Positions 7,018-15,789 of a stretch of DNA of 24,396 nucleotides are shown in pieces (position 1 is the stretch's first letter; each line of letters begins with the position of its first letter). The notes beneath the pieces were generated by a model that was not told the origin of the DNA, ran no database searches, and saw nothing but the letters and a program-made list of their open reading frames with translations. Source of the stretch: CAZWVR01 sp964637235. Its GTDB lineage: Bacteria > Bacteroidota > Bacteroidia > Bacteroidales > S143-33. The stretch spans positions 1-24,396 of the forward strand of contig CAZWVR010000028.1 of assembly GCA_964637235.1 (NCBI GenBank). Direction: 5' to 3'. The position numbers were made by a program, and so were the translations under genes.

Positions 7018-8478
7018 TTAATTAGAAAAAAATTTATATCCCATTACAGTAATATCATCAACTTGAAGTTTATTTCCTTTCCATTGTGTAAAAACTCTAT
7101 AAAACTCCTGTTTTTGTTGCTTCATAGGGAGGGAATGTATTTTTAAAATTAAATTTTTTAAACGTTTAATTGAAAAAAGTCGGTTATTTTTGCCTATTTG
7201 ATGATAAAATCCATCGGAAAACAAGTAAATAATATCTCCATTATATAATTTTTTACGCATATTCTCAAACTTTTTCTCTATCAAATAATTACCAATAGGA
7301 GACTGATTACCTTTAATTTCATACAAAACATTATTTCTCACAAGGATTATATCTCTACCGGCACCGGCGAAAATCAATTCCTTAGCAGTTTTATCTATAA
7401 AGATAAGAGCTAATTCCAACCCTTCATAAGAATCACTGCCTAAGATTCTTTTGATATCTATGCGAAGTTTTTCTAATATTTCAGCAGGCGACTTTATATC
7501 TTGATTTATAAAATCTTGTAATAAAGAAATAGACATCATAGAAAGCATAGCGCCGGGAATACCATGTCCGGTACAATCGCCTAATGCCAATATTTCTATA
7601 TCATTTAAAGATTTATAATAAAAAAAATCTCCCCCTACTGCCTCTTTACTTTTGAAGAAAACAAACATATTATCCTTTTTCTCAATCTTTTCGAATGGAA
7701 TAACTTTTCTCTGAATTTTAACAGCGTAGCTTAGGCTCTCATTAATTATTTTATAGCGTTTTTTTAGTTCTATACTTTGTTTTTCTAAAATTCGTTTCTG
7801 GATTTGAATTTCTTGATAACTTTCTACTAATTGTTGATTTTTATGTTGCAGATCTTTCTGATATAAAAAATTCATTATAGCATAATTTTCAAGTAAAATA
7901 CTGACGACTATAACTGCTAAATATGCGGTAAGCAGAAAATAGATTTTATTCAGAAATAGATAAAAACCATAATTATAAAATATAGACCACTGTATGAAGA
8001 ATAAAATAAAAGCAAGTAAAATAATTAAGGTAAAAGAGAATAAAATATACTTAAATCTCAATCTTAAACCCAATGCACCTATAAAAATCATTATCAAGCC
8101 TATTATATAATCTTGCTTAGCAAGTTCCTTCGGAGAAAATAGAAATATCATCACCAAAATAATAAAAGAATAAAGGAATACATAAATTGCATTGAATATC
8201 TGAATATATTTAACCAATATGGTTTTGTTATAGGTTAAGAAAAATAAAATCCAAGGCAAAATAATCCCAATAGGGATTCTCATAAACCAAAAATATCTAT
8301 AAGCAGAAGGTGAACTAATATAATCCAAGTATAAATAAAAAAAAGATAAAAGTGAAAAGATAATATAACTGATTCTTATATACTTGATATTCTGAACATT
8401 GTATTCTTTTTCAAAACTTTGTCTATAAATCTTTGGAATAGGAAATAGTCTGAAAATTTGATATATTTTTTTAATCAT
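7018..8478 (-). CDS. Membrane-bound SpoIIE/PP2C-type serine phosphatase
   Basis: The protein has 486 residues. About six hydrophobic segments fill residues 33-196, then a coiled-coil linker (about 205-245), then a SpoIIE/RsbU-type PP2C phosphatase domain. Metal-binding and catalytic motifs are complete: GGDFFY (282-287), GDCTGHG (300-306), SDGFYHQ (421-427) and DDITVMG (474-480). Family members dephosphorylate anti-anti-sigma or STAS proteins or other Ser/Thr phosphoproteins in response to a signal read by the N-terminal part. No known sensor domain is recognisable in the membrane region. It lies 34 nt after the PorE-like gene, so it may be the third gene of that operon. The partner is unknown. 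Confidence 0.88.
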   Translation of the reverse strand: MIKKIYQIFRLFPIPKIYRQSFEKEYNVQNIKYIRISYIIFSLLSFFYLYLDYISSPSAYRYFWFMRIPIGIILPWILFFLTYNKTILVKYIQIFNAIYVFLYSFIILVMIFLFSPKELAKQDYIIGLIMIFIGALGLRLRFKYILFSFTLIILLAFILFFIQWSIFYNYGFYLFLNKIYFLLTAYLAVIVVSILLENYAIMNFLYQKDLQHKNQQLVESYQEIQIQKRILEKQSIELKKRYKIINESLSYAVKIQRKVIPFEKIEKKDNMFVFFKSKEAVGGDFFYYKSLNDIEILALGDCTGHGIPGAMLSMMSISLLQDFINQDIKSPAEILEKLRIDIKRILGSDSYEGLELALIFIDKTAKELIFAGAGRDIILVRNNVLYEIKGNQSPIGNYLIEKKFENMRKKLYNGDIIYLFSDGFYHQIGKNNRLFSIKRLKNLILKIHSLPMKQQKQEFYRVFTQWKGNKLQVDDITVMGYKFFSN

Positions 8479-8512
8479 AAAATAAATTTCAATGTTTTTC
8501 TATCAAAGAGAA

Positions 8513-10930
8513 TTATTTTTTTATAATCCTAAACTCCACACGCCTATTTTTCTGACGTCCCTGCTCTGTTTTATTAGAAGCAATAGGTTTAGAAGAACCA
8601 TAACCTACCACTATCATTTGCTGAGGATCACAACCTTTACTTACTAAATAATTTTTTACAGCCTTGGCACGTTGTTCAGAGAGTTTTTGATTATATTCAT
8701 CAGAGCCAATATTATCTGTATGACCGGAAATTTCAATTTTTATATTTGGATTCTTTTTTAAGAAATTAGCTAATCTATTTAATTCTGGGAAAGATTCTTT
8801 TCTAAGAGTTGCTTTGTTAAAATCAAAAAAGACATTATTAAGTTCAATGGCTTCGTCTCCTTGAAGCAACTCTTTAATTTTTAACAACTTAAAATCTCTT
8901 TGCAAAGTAAAATTAACATTTTTTGTATAAGTTCTTAAATCGACATTATCAGAAATAGGATAATAATTATTCTTGGAAATATAAAATCCATAATTTTTAC
9001 CAACTGGCAATGTAATAGTATATTTTCCTGAAATAGGGTCAGATTTAAGTTCACCAAGTTTTTTACCGGTTTCTAAATTTTCCCAAACGATATTAGCTTC
9101 GATAGGTTCGCCTGTATTTTTATCTTTTATCACACCGGATATTATAGCGATAGCTTGAGGTCTAACCTTAGGGGGTAAATCAATATAGTATATGCCGGTA
9201 TTATTTTGGTTTATTTTAGCAAAATAAGCTTTTGTTCCATCAGCAGTGATTTTATATCCGTATTCTTTATCTGGAGTATTTATTGCTTTTCCAAGATTTA
9301 TAGGCTCAGACCATTGCGTCCAAGAAGTATCACTCAATCTATGAGAAACGAATATATCCATTCTACCCAAGCCACCATGCCCTTCTGAGGAGAAATAAAG
9401 AGTTTTCATATCAGGATGTAAATATGGGCTTCGTTCAGCATAAGGTGTATTTATAGTAGGACCCAAATTTATAGGTTTAGACCATGACCCATCTTTTTGT
9501 TTAACAATAACATAAATATCGGTATTTCCTATATAATCGCCATGATAAGGCATACTAAATTTATGATAGCCACCGATGTTGCCTTTTCTATCGGAAACAA
9601 AAAATATAGCATTTCCGTCAGCAGTAATAAAAGCATCAGCTTCCCAAGCATCTGTATTGATTTCTGAGATAGGCTTTTTAGGAGACCAACCTGATTTAGT
9701 TTTTTGAGTATAATATACATCCCCATTATAAAACATAAGTAATGTATTTCCGTCTGCTGTTAAAGACAAAGGAGCTTCATTCAAAGAAGAACTTAATTGG
9801 CTCACTTTTTGAGGTTTTGACCAATCACCGTTTTTAAAATAAGAGACATAGATATCCTCTCCCATCTGTCCTGGTCTATTTTGAGAGGCAAAATAAAGAG
9901 TTTTCCCGTCAATTGATAAAACAGGAGCATATTGTTGATAACGAGGTGAATTGATAACATCTGAGAATGATTGAGAATGAATTTTAGGTTCAGGACTTTG
10001 AAGCAATTCTATTAAATTATTGTACTTTTTAGAGCCTTGAAAATCATTTTTAAATTGCAAAGCTATATTCAAAGCCTCTCGCCATTGATGATTTTTAATT
10101 TGTGGAGATAGCAGACGCTGTAAAGCGACAAAAGCCATTTCAGAAGGGGCAGCGGAATGGATAAAGTTAATATAGAGGTTTCTTAAAGAATCATTGTAGC
10201 CGTATATCATTTGCAATTCATAGGCTTTTGTAGCAAGCTGTTCATAGATTTTTGTAGAGTCATCATAAAAAGGATAATCCGGATATTTATTTTTAAAATT
10301 CTTAATATCGAAATATTCAAGGCTCCTAAAAACGCGGTTATATTCAGTCTTCCATAATTTTTGGTATCTATTTCTTGCAGAATCTGCCCAAACAGTGTTA
10401 GGATAATTCTGTTCAAAATTTCTATAAAGTTCAAACTGATTGGCTTTTTTTATTCGTTGAAATACTATACTATCTCGTTTACGTTCAATAATTTTGGCTT
10501 GATCTGTACCTTCAAATTTTTGTACAAAGTCAGTCATCTGATCAACAGTACCGTTTAAAGCTTCATAGAATAAAGTATTAACGATTGTATCGTACAAATT
10601 AAAAATTTTAGTTGCAGTAATTTTAAATTTACGTTCTATATATCGTCTATGTTTTGATCCAGAATAGTTATATTTATTTTTGGCATAATTTATATAAGTG
10701 TATGCTCTATCCAAATTTCTATGTTTATAATCTTTGGCATAATAGATTTGGGCTAATCCATAATATGCAGCTATATAATATTTAGGATTGCGTTTAGCGC
10801 TATTAAATATAGCCCTTGCTTGCTCATATTTATGTTTACGTAGATATTTAAATCCTTTTTTAGGATTTTGGGCTGCAAGTGATAAAAACAATAAAACAAA
10901 AGCCGAGAGAAGGATTATAAGTTTTTTCAT
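8513..10930 (-). CDS. PorE-like OmpA family protein (TPR, PD40 propeller, CRD, OmpA)
   Basis: The protein has 805 residues. A signal peptide (1-20, ending LSLAAQ) is followed by an alpha-helical TPR-like region (21-310), a beta-propeller of PD40/WD40-like repeats (about 330-586; repeated DGKTLYF and DIYV words), a carboxypeptidase-regulatory-like domain (about 595-675) and a C-terminal OmpA peptidoglycan-binding domain (698-803) with GHTDNIGSDEYN and RAKAVKNYL. This order matches PorE, a periplasmic component of type IX secretion. PorE of Porphyromonas is a lipoprotein, whereas no lipobox cysteine is present here. Related paralogues are common in Bacteroidota, so the T9SS role is inferred. 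The start is 8 nt past the glycosyltransferase stop. Confidence 0.88.
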   Translation of the reverse strand: MKKLIILLSAFVLLFLSLAAQNPKKGFKYLRKHKYEQARAIFNSAKRNPKYYIAAYYGLAQIYYAKDYKHRNLDRAYTYINYAKNKYNYSGSKHRRYIERKFKITATKIFNLYDTIVNTLFYEALNGTVDQMTDFVQKFEGTDQAKIIERKRDSIVFQRIKKANQFELYRNFEQNYPNTVWADSARNRYQKLWKTEYNRVFRSLEYFDIKNFKNKYPDYPFYDDSTKIYEQLATKAYELQMIYGYNDSLRNLYINFIHSAAPSEMAFVALQRLLSPQIKNHQWREALNIALQFKNDFQGSKKYNNLIELLQSPEPKIHSQSFSDVINSPRYQQYAPVLSIDGKTLYFASQNRPGQMGEDIYVSYFKNGDWSKPQKVSQLSSSLNEAPLSLTADGNTLLMFYNGDVYYTQKTKSGWSPKKPISEINTDAWEADAFITADGNAIFFVSDRKGNIGGYHKFSMPYHGDYIGNTDIYVIVKQKDGSWSKPINLGPTINTPYAERSPYLHPDMKTLYFSSEGHGGLGRMDIFVSHRLSDTSWTQWSEPINLGKAINTPDKEYGYKITADGTKAYFAKINQNNTGIYYIDLPPKVRPQAIAIISGVIKDKNTGEPIEANIVWENLETGKKLGELKSDPISGKYTITLPVGKNYGFYISKNNYYPISDNVDLRTYTKNVNFTLQRDFKLLKIKELLQGDEAIELNNVFFDFNKATLRKESFPELNRLANFLKKNPNIKIEISGHTDNIGSDEYNQKLSEQRAKAVKNYLVSKGCDPQQMIVVGYGSSKPIASNKTEQGRQKNRRVEFRIIKK

Positions 10931-10938
10931 AAGTTATT

Positions 10939-12021
10939 TTATTTTTTCCAATTCACATTTGTAAAGATACTTAATGTTCCCACTAATATTATGTAAAACG
11001 GATATAAAATCCAAACTATTACATAATTTTTCATTAATTTATGTTCAGAAAAATATAAAGCAAAAGAAAAAAGTAAAATAAAATCTACCAAAAATTTAGC
11101 AAAAAAAAGCAAACCAGTAATAAGAGGATAAAAAGCAAAAAGGAATAAAAAAAATAGAACAGGTGTTAATAAATTTGTTAAATAGACGAGAATAGTCAGT
11201 ATAATAGTAAAGGTATCCCGATAATACTTAGCTTTTGCTCCCCATCTTAGGCGTTGTTTAACAAAGTCTTTTATATTATGATTAGGTTTTGTATAAACAA
11301 GAGCATTTACATTTTTCAAATAATCTACTTTAGCCTTTCTTTTTGCGATATGAAGCAAAAATACATCATCACCAGAAGGTATAGATAGTCTATAATCCTC
11401 AATATTATTCAAAAGGAGATTTTTTTTATACAACAAATTAGCAGCATTAGCCATTAGAGGGCAACCACAGAGTGCAGCAGCAGCAGAGGAAGCTTGAAGG
11501 CTTATAAATTCAAGTTTTTCAAATACTGAAAAAAGAGTTTTACGATTTTGAGATATTAAAACAGGCAATATCCACAAATCTGCTGCATTAGTAGTCTTTG
11601 TATAAACTGTTTCGATCCAAAAAGGATTAGGCATACAATCAGCGTCAGTTTGTAAAATCCAATCATAATGGGCAAAAGATACGCCAGTAATGACAGCCTG
11701 TTTTTTCCCCTCACCTAAATTTTTAATTAAATAGGCATTAGGCAAATTTTTAATAAAAGTTTTAACAAGATTATAAGAGTCATCATCAGAGTTATCATCA
11801 ACAAAAATTAATTCATATTTAGCCTTACTAACTTGCTGATTTATAATTGATTGAAAAAAATCAGGGAGATTATTTTGTTCATTTTTGAAAGGGATTACAA
11901 TGCTTATAGCTTCAATATCTTGGTTTGTCAATTTTGTCTCTGGATTTATTAGCCAATAAACAATAAATACAGAAAAGATAAAAAAATATGAAACGAACAC
12001 AAATAGCAGAAAATATAACAT
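10939..12021 (-). CDS. Membrane glycosyltransferase, family 2
   Basis: The protein has 360 residues. One N-terminal helix (about 2-24) anchors a GT-A catalytic domain with SIVIPFKNE (40-48), VDDNSDD (74-80), TDADC (125-129, metal-binding DxD-type), SGDD (216-219) and QRLRW (256-260), the motifs of processive or lipid-linked GT2 enzymes. Three to four more membrane helices follow (about 272-350). It transfers a sugar from a nucleotide donor to a lipid or polysaccharide acceptor at the inner membrane; the donor and acceptor cannot be read from the sequence. It is the likely first gene of a three-gene envelope operon with the PorE-like and phosphatase genes. No clear promoter was found in 12022-12123. 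Confidence 0.9.
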   Translation of the reverse strand: MLYFLLFVFVSYFFIFSVFIVYWLINPETKLTNQDIEAISIVIPFKNEQNNLPDFFQSIINQQVSKAKYELIFVDDNSDDDSYNLVKTFIKNLPNAYLIKNLGEGKKQAVITGVSFAHYDWILQTDADCMPNPFWIETVYTKTTNAADLWILPVLISQNRKTLFSVFEKLEFISLQASSAAAALCGCPLMANAANLLYKKNLLLNNIEDYRLSIPSGDDVFLLHIAKRKAKVDYLKNVNALVYTKPNHNIKDFVKQRLRWGAKAKYYRDTFTIILTILVYLTNLLTPVLFFLFLFAFYPLITGLLFFAKFLVDFILLFSFALYFSEHKLMKNYVIVWILYPFYIILVGTLSIFTNVNWKK

Positions 12022-12123
12022 AGCAATATATCTTACTACACAGAGAATAGAAGTCAGAAAGGCATAAAAAATAAGCTTATATTCAAGCTACTAAAATTTA
12101 TTCTAAAAGGTCTGTTTAAATAT

Positions 12124-12156
12124 AAAAAAGGGCAGGACAAAGAGATTGCCCTACCC
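12124..12156 (-). terminator. Rho-independent terminator of the EF-G-like gene
   Basis: On the minus strand, GGGTAGGGCAA (12146-12156) pairs with TTGTCCTGCCC (12130-12140) in an 11-bp stem with two G-T pairs and a TCTCT loop, followed by six T (12124-12129). It begins 9 nt past the stop codon at 12166. Confidence 0.9.
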
Positions 12157-12165
12157 TAAAATAAG

Positions 12166-14319
12166 TTATTTTTCTTGTTCTTTTTGATGTTCTTTCAAAA
12201 GTTTTTCTTGTACATCAGGAGGAACTTGGGCGTATTCAGAAAATTTCATTTTATAAGTACCACGACCTCCGGTTAAAGAACTCAACGAAGTAGAATATCT
12301 ATTCATTTCAGCCAAAGGCACTTTTGCTTTTATATATTCATAACGGCCTTCGCTTTTCATACCCATAATCATAGCTCTACGACCTTGTAAATCACTCATT
12401 ACATCTCCCATAAATTCACTTGGGACTTTTACTTCTACTTCATAGATAGGTTCTAAGATTTTAGGATTAGCATTTCTAAAAGCAATATCAAAAGCATTTC
12501 TACCGGCTAATTTAAAAGAGATTTCATTTGAGTCGACAGGGTGCATTTTACCATCAAAAACGGCGACTCTTACATCACGGATATAGCTACCTGTCAAAGG
12601 TGAATTTTCTAATTTTTCAAATATACCTTTAATAATAGCAGGCATAAAGTTTTTATCAATAGCGCCACCTACTATGCAGTTATAGAATATAAATTTACCG
12701 CCCCATTCAAGGTCAAACTCTTGTTTATCTCTAATGGTCAGGGCAATTTCTTTATCAGGGAATTTAAAACTTTGTGGGTCAGGTTTACCTTCTTCATAAG
12801 GTTCAACTACGAGATGGACTTCACCGAATTGGCCTGCACCGCCTGTTTGCTTTTTATGGCGATATTGAGCCCAAGCTGGTTTAGTAATAGTTTCGCGATA
12901 AGGTATTTTAGCAGGTATAAAATCAGCAGGTATTTTGAATATATTATCTAAATGCCATTTAACAGTTTGCAGGTGGAATTCACCTTGTCCACGAATTATC
13001 ATTTGTTTTAACTCCTTAGAATATTCTACAATGAAAGTTGGGTCTTCTTCGTGATATTTATTCAAAACAGCAGCAAGTTTTTCATCATCAGATTCGCTAC
13101 GAGCTTTTATAGCAGTCCAATATTTAGGTTCAGGATATTCTATTTCTGGGAATTTATAAGCAGCATCTTTTTCACTGAGGGTATGTCCTACCTTAGTATC
13201 TTTAAGTTTAACAGTAGCACCAAGGTCTCCTGCATACATTTCAGGCACCTTTTCTTTTTTCTTACCTTGAATAACCATAATTTGAGAGATACGTTCTTTC
13301 GTCTGGCGATTTTGATTTATAAGATCCTGATTTTCAACAAGTTTACCAGACATTACTTTAAAATATAATACATCACCGACGTGCTGTTCAGTAGTATTTT
13401 TATATACAAATAAAGAAGTTGGCAATGAAGCATCGCAAGGAACCTCTTTACCATCAACAGTTTTTGCAGGAGGCATTTCATTGGGAGCAGGAGCAACATT
13501 AACAATGAATTCTAAGAGACGTTTTACACCATAATTATTTTTAGCGGAACCACAAAATACAGGATAGAAATCACCATTTTTAAGCCCTTGTTTTAAACCT
13601 TTAAATATTTGTTCTTCTGTAAGTCCTTCATTTTCGAAGAAAATTTCCATTAGTTCCTCATCAGATTCAGCAGCCGTTTCTATAAGTGCAGTTCTTAATT
13701 CCTCTGCTCTATCGGACAAATCGTCAGGTATATCTGCTTCTTGATATTTACCTGTATCATCGTTCCATTTTAACATTTTCATTTTAATAAGATCAATAAC
13801 GCTATTGAAACCAGTGCCTTGATTTACAGGGAATTGAACAATTACAACTTTTTTACTAAGTATTTCTTTTGCGTCCTCTATAACTTTTTCAAAATTTGCA
13901 TGCTCATTATCAAGATGATTGATAAAAAAGATTACAGGTTTATTATATTTTTTGATATATTCCCAAGCATTTTCTGTACCTACTTCAATTCCATTAGCGG
14001 CATTTATCACCATTACAGAAGTATCAGCAATATAAATGGAAGAGATAACACTGCCTATAAAATCGTCGCTTCCTGGGGCATCTAAGATATTGATTTTATG
14101 ATTGTTAATTTCCGTATATAAAAGCGACGAGAATATTGATTTACCTTGTGCATGTTCTATCTCTCTGTAATCTGAGATAGTATTTTGCTTTTCAATTTCA
14201 CCGCGACGAGTAATTAAGCCGCCATTAAAAACCATTGCCTCGGCAAGGATAGTTTTACCTGCACCAGCGTTCCCAACAAGGGCAATATTCCTTATTTCAT
14301 TTGTTTTATAAACTTTCAT
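12166..14319 (-). CDS. Elongation factor G-like translational GTPase
   Basis: The protein has 717 residues from ATG 14319. A longer open frame starts at a TTG inside the -7 box (14359-14361) and is rejected. EF-G domain order is complete: GTPase with P-loop GNAGAGKT (16-23), G3 DAPGSDD (80-86) and G4 NHLD (134-137), then domains II-V, including HKKQTGGAGQFGEV in domain IV. Canonical EF-G has DTPGHVD and NKMD, so the catalytic His of PGH is replaced by Ser. Bacteroidota carry a divergent EF-G paralogue with a substitution at this position, alongside true FusA; this gene is that paralogue. Its cellular role is not established. The gene is monocistronic, with its own promoter and terminator. Confidence 0.9.
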   Translation of the reverse strand: MKVYKTNEIRNIALVGNAGAGKTILAEAMVFNGGLITRRGEIEKQNTISDYREIEHAQGKSIFSSLLYTEINNHKINILDAPGSDDFIGSVISSIYIADTSVMVINAANGIEVGTENAWEYIKKYNKPVIFFINHLDNEHANFEKVIEDAKEILSKKVVIVQFPVNQGTGFNSVIDLIKMKMLKWNDDTGKYQEADIPDDLSDRAEELRTALIETAAESDEELMEIFFENEGLTEEQIFKGLKQGLKNGDFYPVFCGSAKNNYGVKRLLEFIVNVAPAPNEMPPAKTVDGKEVPCDASLPTSLFVYKNTTEQHVGDVLYFKVMSGKLVENQDLINQNRQTKERISQIMVIQGKKKEKVPEMYAGDLGATVKLKDTKVGHTLSEKDAAYKFPEIEYPEPKYWTAIKARSESDDEKLAAVLNKYHEEDPTFIVEYSKELKQMIIRGQGEFHLQTVKWHLDNIFKIPADFIPAKIPYRETITKPAWAQYRHKKQTGGAGQFGEVHLVVEPYEEGKPDPQSFKFPDKEIALTIRDKQEFDLEWGGKFIFYNCIVGGAIDKNFMPAIIKGIFEKLENSPLTGSYIRDVRVAVFDGKMHPVDSNEISFKLAGRNAFDIAFRNANPKILEPIYEVEVKVPSEFMGDVMSDLQGRRAMIMGMKSEGRYEYIKAKVPLAEMNRYSTSLSSLTGGRGTYKMKFSEYAQVPPDVQEKLLKEHQKEQEK

Positions 14320-14358
14320 ACTCCCGTTATTTATTTGGTTAATAAATTTTTGGCAAGG

Positions 14359-14366
14359 CAAAAATA
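14359..14366 (-). promoter_or_regulatory. -7 promoter box of the EF-G-like gene
   Basis: TATTTTTG on the minus strand fits TAnnTTTG and lies 39 nt upstream of the ATG at 14319. No exact TTTG is present at the -33 distance. Confidence 0.6.
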
Positions 14367-14565
14367 ATAAACTTTTTGAATTTTAAAACATTTATTTTGG
14401 GAAGTAAATATAAGAAACTGAAAATATTAAGCAAAATGGTAAATAAGCAAGGCAATAAAAAGGAAGGAGCTATCCAAAATATCAATGATGTTGTAATTTT
14501 TTAGGAGCTTTATAGAAAATTGTTTATTGTAAAAAGAATAATACGGTAAAAAATTATAAGAAAAT
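14367..14565. other. Non-coding gap between fabG and the EF-G-like gene
   Basis: This is AT-rich sequence with no plausible gene and no recognised RNA. The word GGAGCT recurs at about 14465, 14503 and in the terminator at 14571, but I see no other structure. Confidence 0.4.
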
Positions 14566-14590
14566 AAAAAGGGAGCTTTTTAGAGCCCCC
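14566..14590 (-). terminator. Rho-independent terminator of the fabG unit
   Basis: On the minus strand, GGGGGCT (14584-14590) pairs with AGCTCCC (14571-14577) in a 7-bp stem with one G-T pair and a 6-nt loop, followed by five T (14566-14570). It lies about 37 nt past the fabG stop. Confidence 0.85.
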
Positions 14591-14626
14591 TGTTATACAG
14601 TCGCCTTAGTCAATTAAAATAAGGTT

Positions 14627-15373
14627 TTATAAACTTAAGCCTCCACATACAGCAATTACTTGTCCTGTAATATATAAAGATAAGTCTGATGCCAAAAATA
14701 GAGCTGTGCCGGCTACATCTTCTGGTTTACCTATTCGTTTCATAGGAATTTGTTCAATCCATGCTTGTTTTACATTATCCGGTAAAGCGGCAGTCATATC
14801 TGTTTGTATAAAACCGGGAGCAATTACATTAGCTCTTATATTTCTACTTCCTACTTCTTTGGCAATAGAGCGAGTAAAAGCGATTATACCGCCTTTTGAA
14901 GCAGCATAATTAGCTTGTCCTGCATTGCCATATAAACCGACAACCGAAGACATATTAATTATAGAACCACTTCTCTGCTTTAACATCTGCCGCAAAACTG
15001 CCTTTGTCATATTAAAAACCGATTTCAAATTCACATCTATCACTTTATCCCATTCTTCCTCAGACATACGCAATAAAAGATTATCTCGGGTGATTCCTGC
15101 ATTATTGACCAATACATCTACTCTTCCGAATTGTTTAATAATTTCAGCAACAACTTGCTGCACATTTTTAAAATTACTAACGTCTAAGGAATAATACTGT
15201 ACTTTTGGAGCTACTTTTTTGAGAGTATCCAAATACTCAGTAAGTTTTTGCTCAGGGGTTCTTCCTATAAGTGCCAAGTGAGCTTTTTCTTTGGCAAAAA
15301 GCTCAGCTATTGCCCTACCAATACCCCGTGAAGCCCCTGTAATAATCGCAGTTTTTCCCTCCAATAAGCCCAT
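14627..15373 (-). CDS. fabG: 3-oxoacyl-[ACP] reductase (SDR family)
   Basis: This cytoplasmic NADPH-dependent reductase of fatty-acid synthesis reduces 3-oxoacyl-ACP to 3-hydroxyacyl-ACP. Its 248 residues match the usual FabG length. The cofactor motif is TGASRGIG (12-19), the NNAG motif is at 90-93, and the catalytic tetrad N115, S143, Y156 and K160 is complete. APGFIQTDM (185-193) and RIGKPEDVA (213-221) are typical of FabG. The C-terminal end, CGGLSL, is near the family's VNGGMYM-type ending. It follows the small membrane-protein gene by 11 nt and is closed by a terminator. Other SDR substrates are possible because no fab or acp gene is adjacent. Confidence 0.9.
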   Translation of the reverse strand: MGLLEGKTAIITGASRGIGRAIAELFAKEKAHLALIGRTPEQKLTEYLDTLKKVAPKVQYYSLDVSNFKNVQQVVAEIIKQFGRVDVLVNNAGITRDNLLLRMSEEEWDKVIDVNLKSVFNMTKAVLRQMLKQRSGSIINMSSVVGLYGNAGQANYAASKGGIIAFTRSIAKEVGSRNIRANVIAPGFIQTDMTAALPDNVKQAWIEQIPMKRIGKPEDVAGTALFLASDLSLYITGQVIAVCGGLSL

Positions 15374-15384
15374 ATAGATTAAGT

Positions 15385-15732
15385 TTAGTTATTGTTTCCT
15401 TTTGTTGTAAAATAAAATCCTATTGCAGCTGGGAGTAAAAATGTCAATGCTGAATTTCCAAAACTTTTAGTTTCTATATATATAGCAATCATATACACAA
15501 CCGATAAGAGAAAAACCAATAATCCAGACCATACAGTCATAGAATGTTTACGCATAAAACCACCTATAAATAACAATAAAGTGAATAATGCGAATAAAAA
15601 CAACACTATATAATTAAAATCAGTGAAATTAAAAGATTTCAATTGATCAAAATATGCAAAAAAGACAAAAAGAAGCAATGCTAAACGTAAAAACCAATTA
15701 CCCAGAGATTGTGCGCCCTTTAAAGGTTTCAT
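15385..15732 (-). CDS. Small four-helix membrane protein, unknown function
   Basis: The protein has 115 residues. Four hydrophobic segments are visible (about 12-28, 39-58, 66-86 and 94-108) with short polar loops, and the C-terminus ends KGNNN. I recognise no motif or family. The ATG at 15732 is preceded by a well-formed promoter, and fabG follows 11 nt after the stop, so the two form a unit. No role in fatty-acid synthesis can be shown. Confidence 0.75.
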   Translation of the reverse strand: MKPLKGAQSLGNWFLRLALLLFVFFAYFDQLKSFNFTDFNYIVLFLFALFTLLLFIGGFMRKHSMTVWSGLLVFLLSVVYMIAIYIETKSFGNSALTFLLPAAIGFYFTTKGNNN

Positions 15733-15756
15733 AATATTATTTTTTTAAGTTTTTTA

Positions 15757-15786
15757 CAAAACTATATTTTTTTAAAGAAAAAACAA
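15757..15786 (-). promoter_or_regulatory. Promoter of the membrane protein-fabG unit
   Basis: On the minus strand, TTTG (15783-15786), an 18-bp spacer and TAGTTTTG (15757-15764) match TTTG / TAnnTTTG. The -7 box ends 24 nt before the ATG at 15732, and the promoter begins just after the stop of the upstream gene. Confidence 0.7.
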
Positions 15787-15789
15787 AGT

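Noticed and set aside
14320..14361. N-terminal extension of the EF-G-like gene from TTG 14361
   Set aside because: The TTG is the end of the -7 box TATTTTTG, and the ATG at 14319 begins the conserved family N-terminus.
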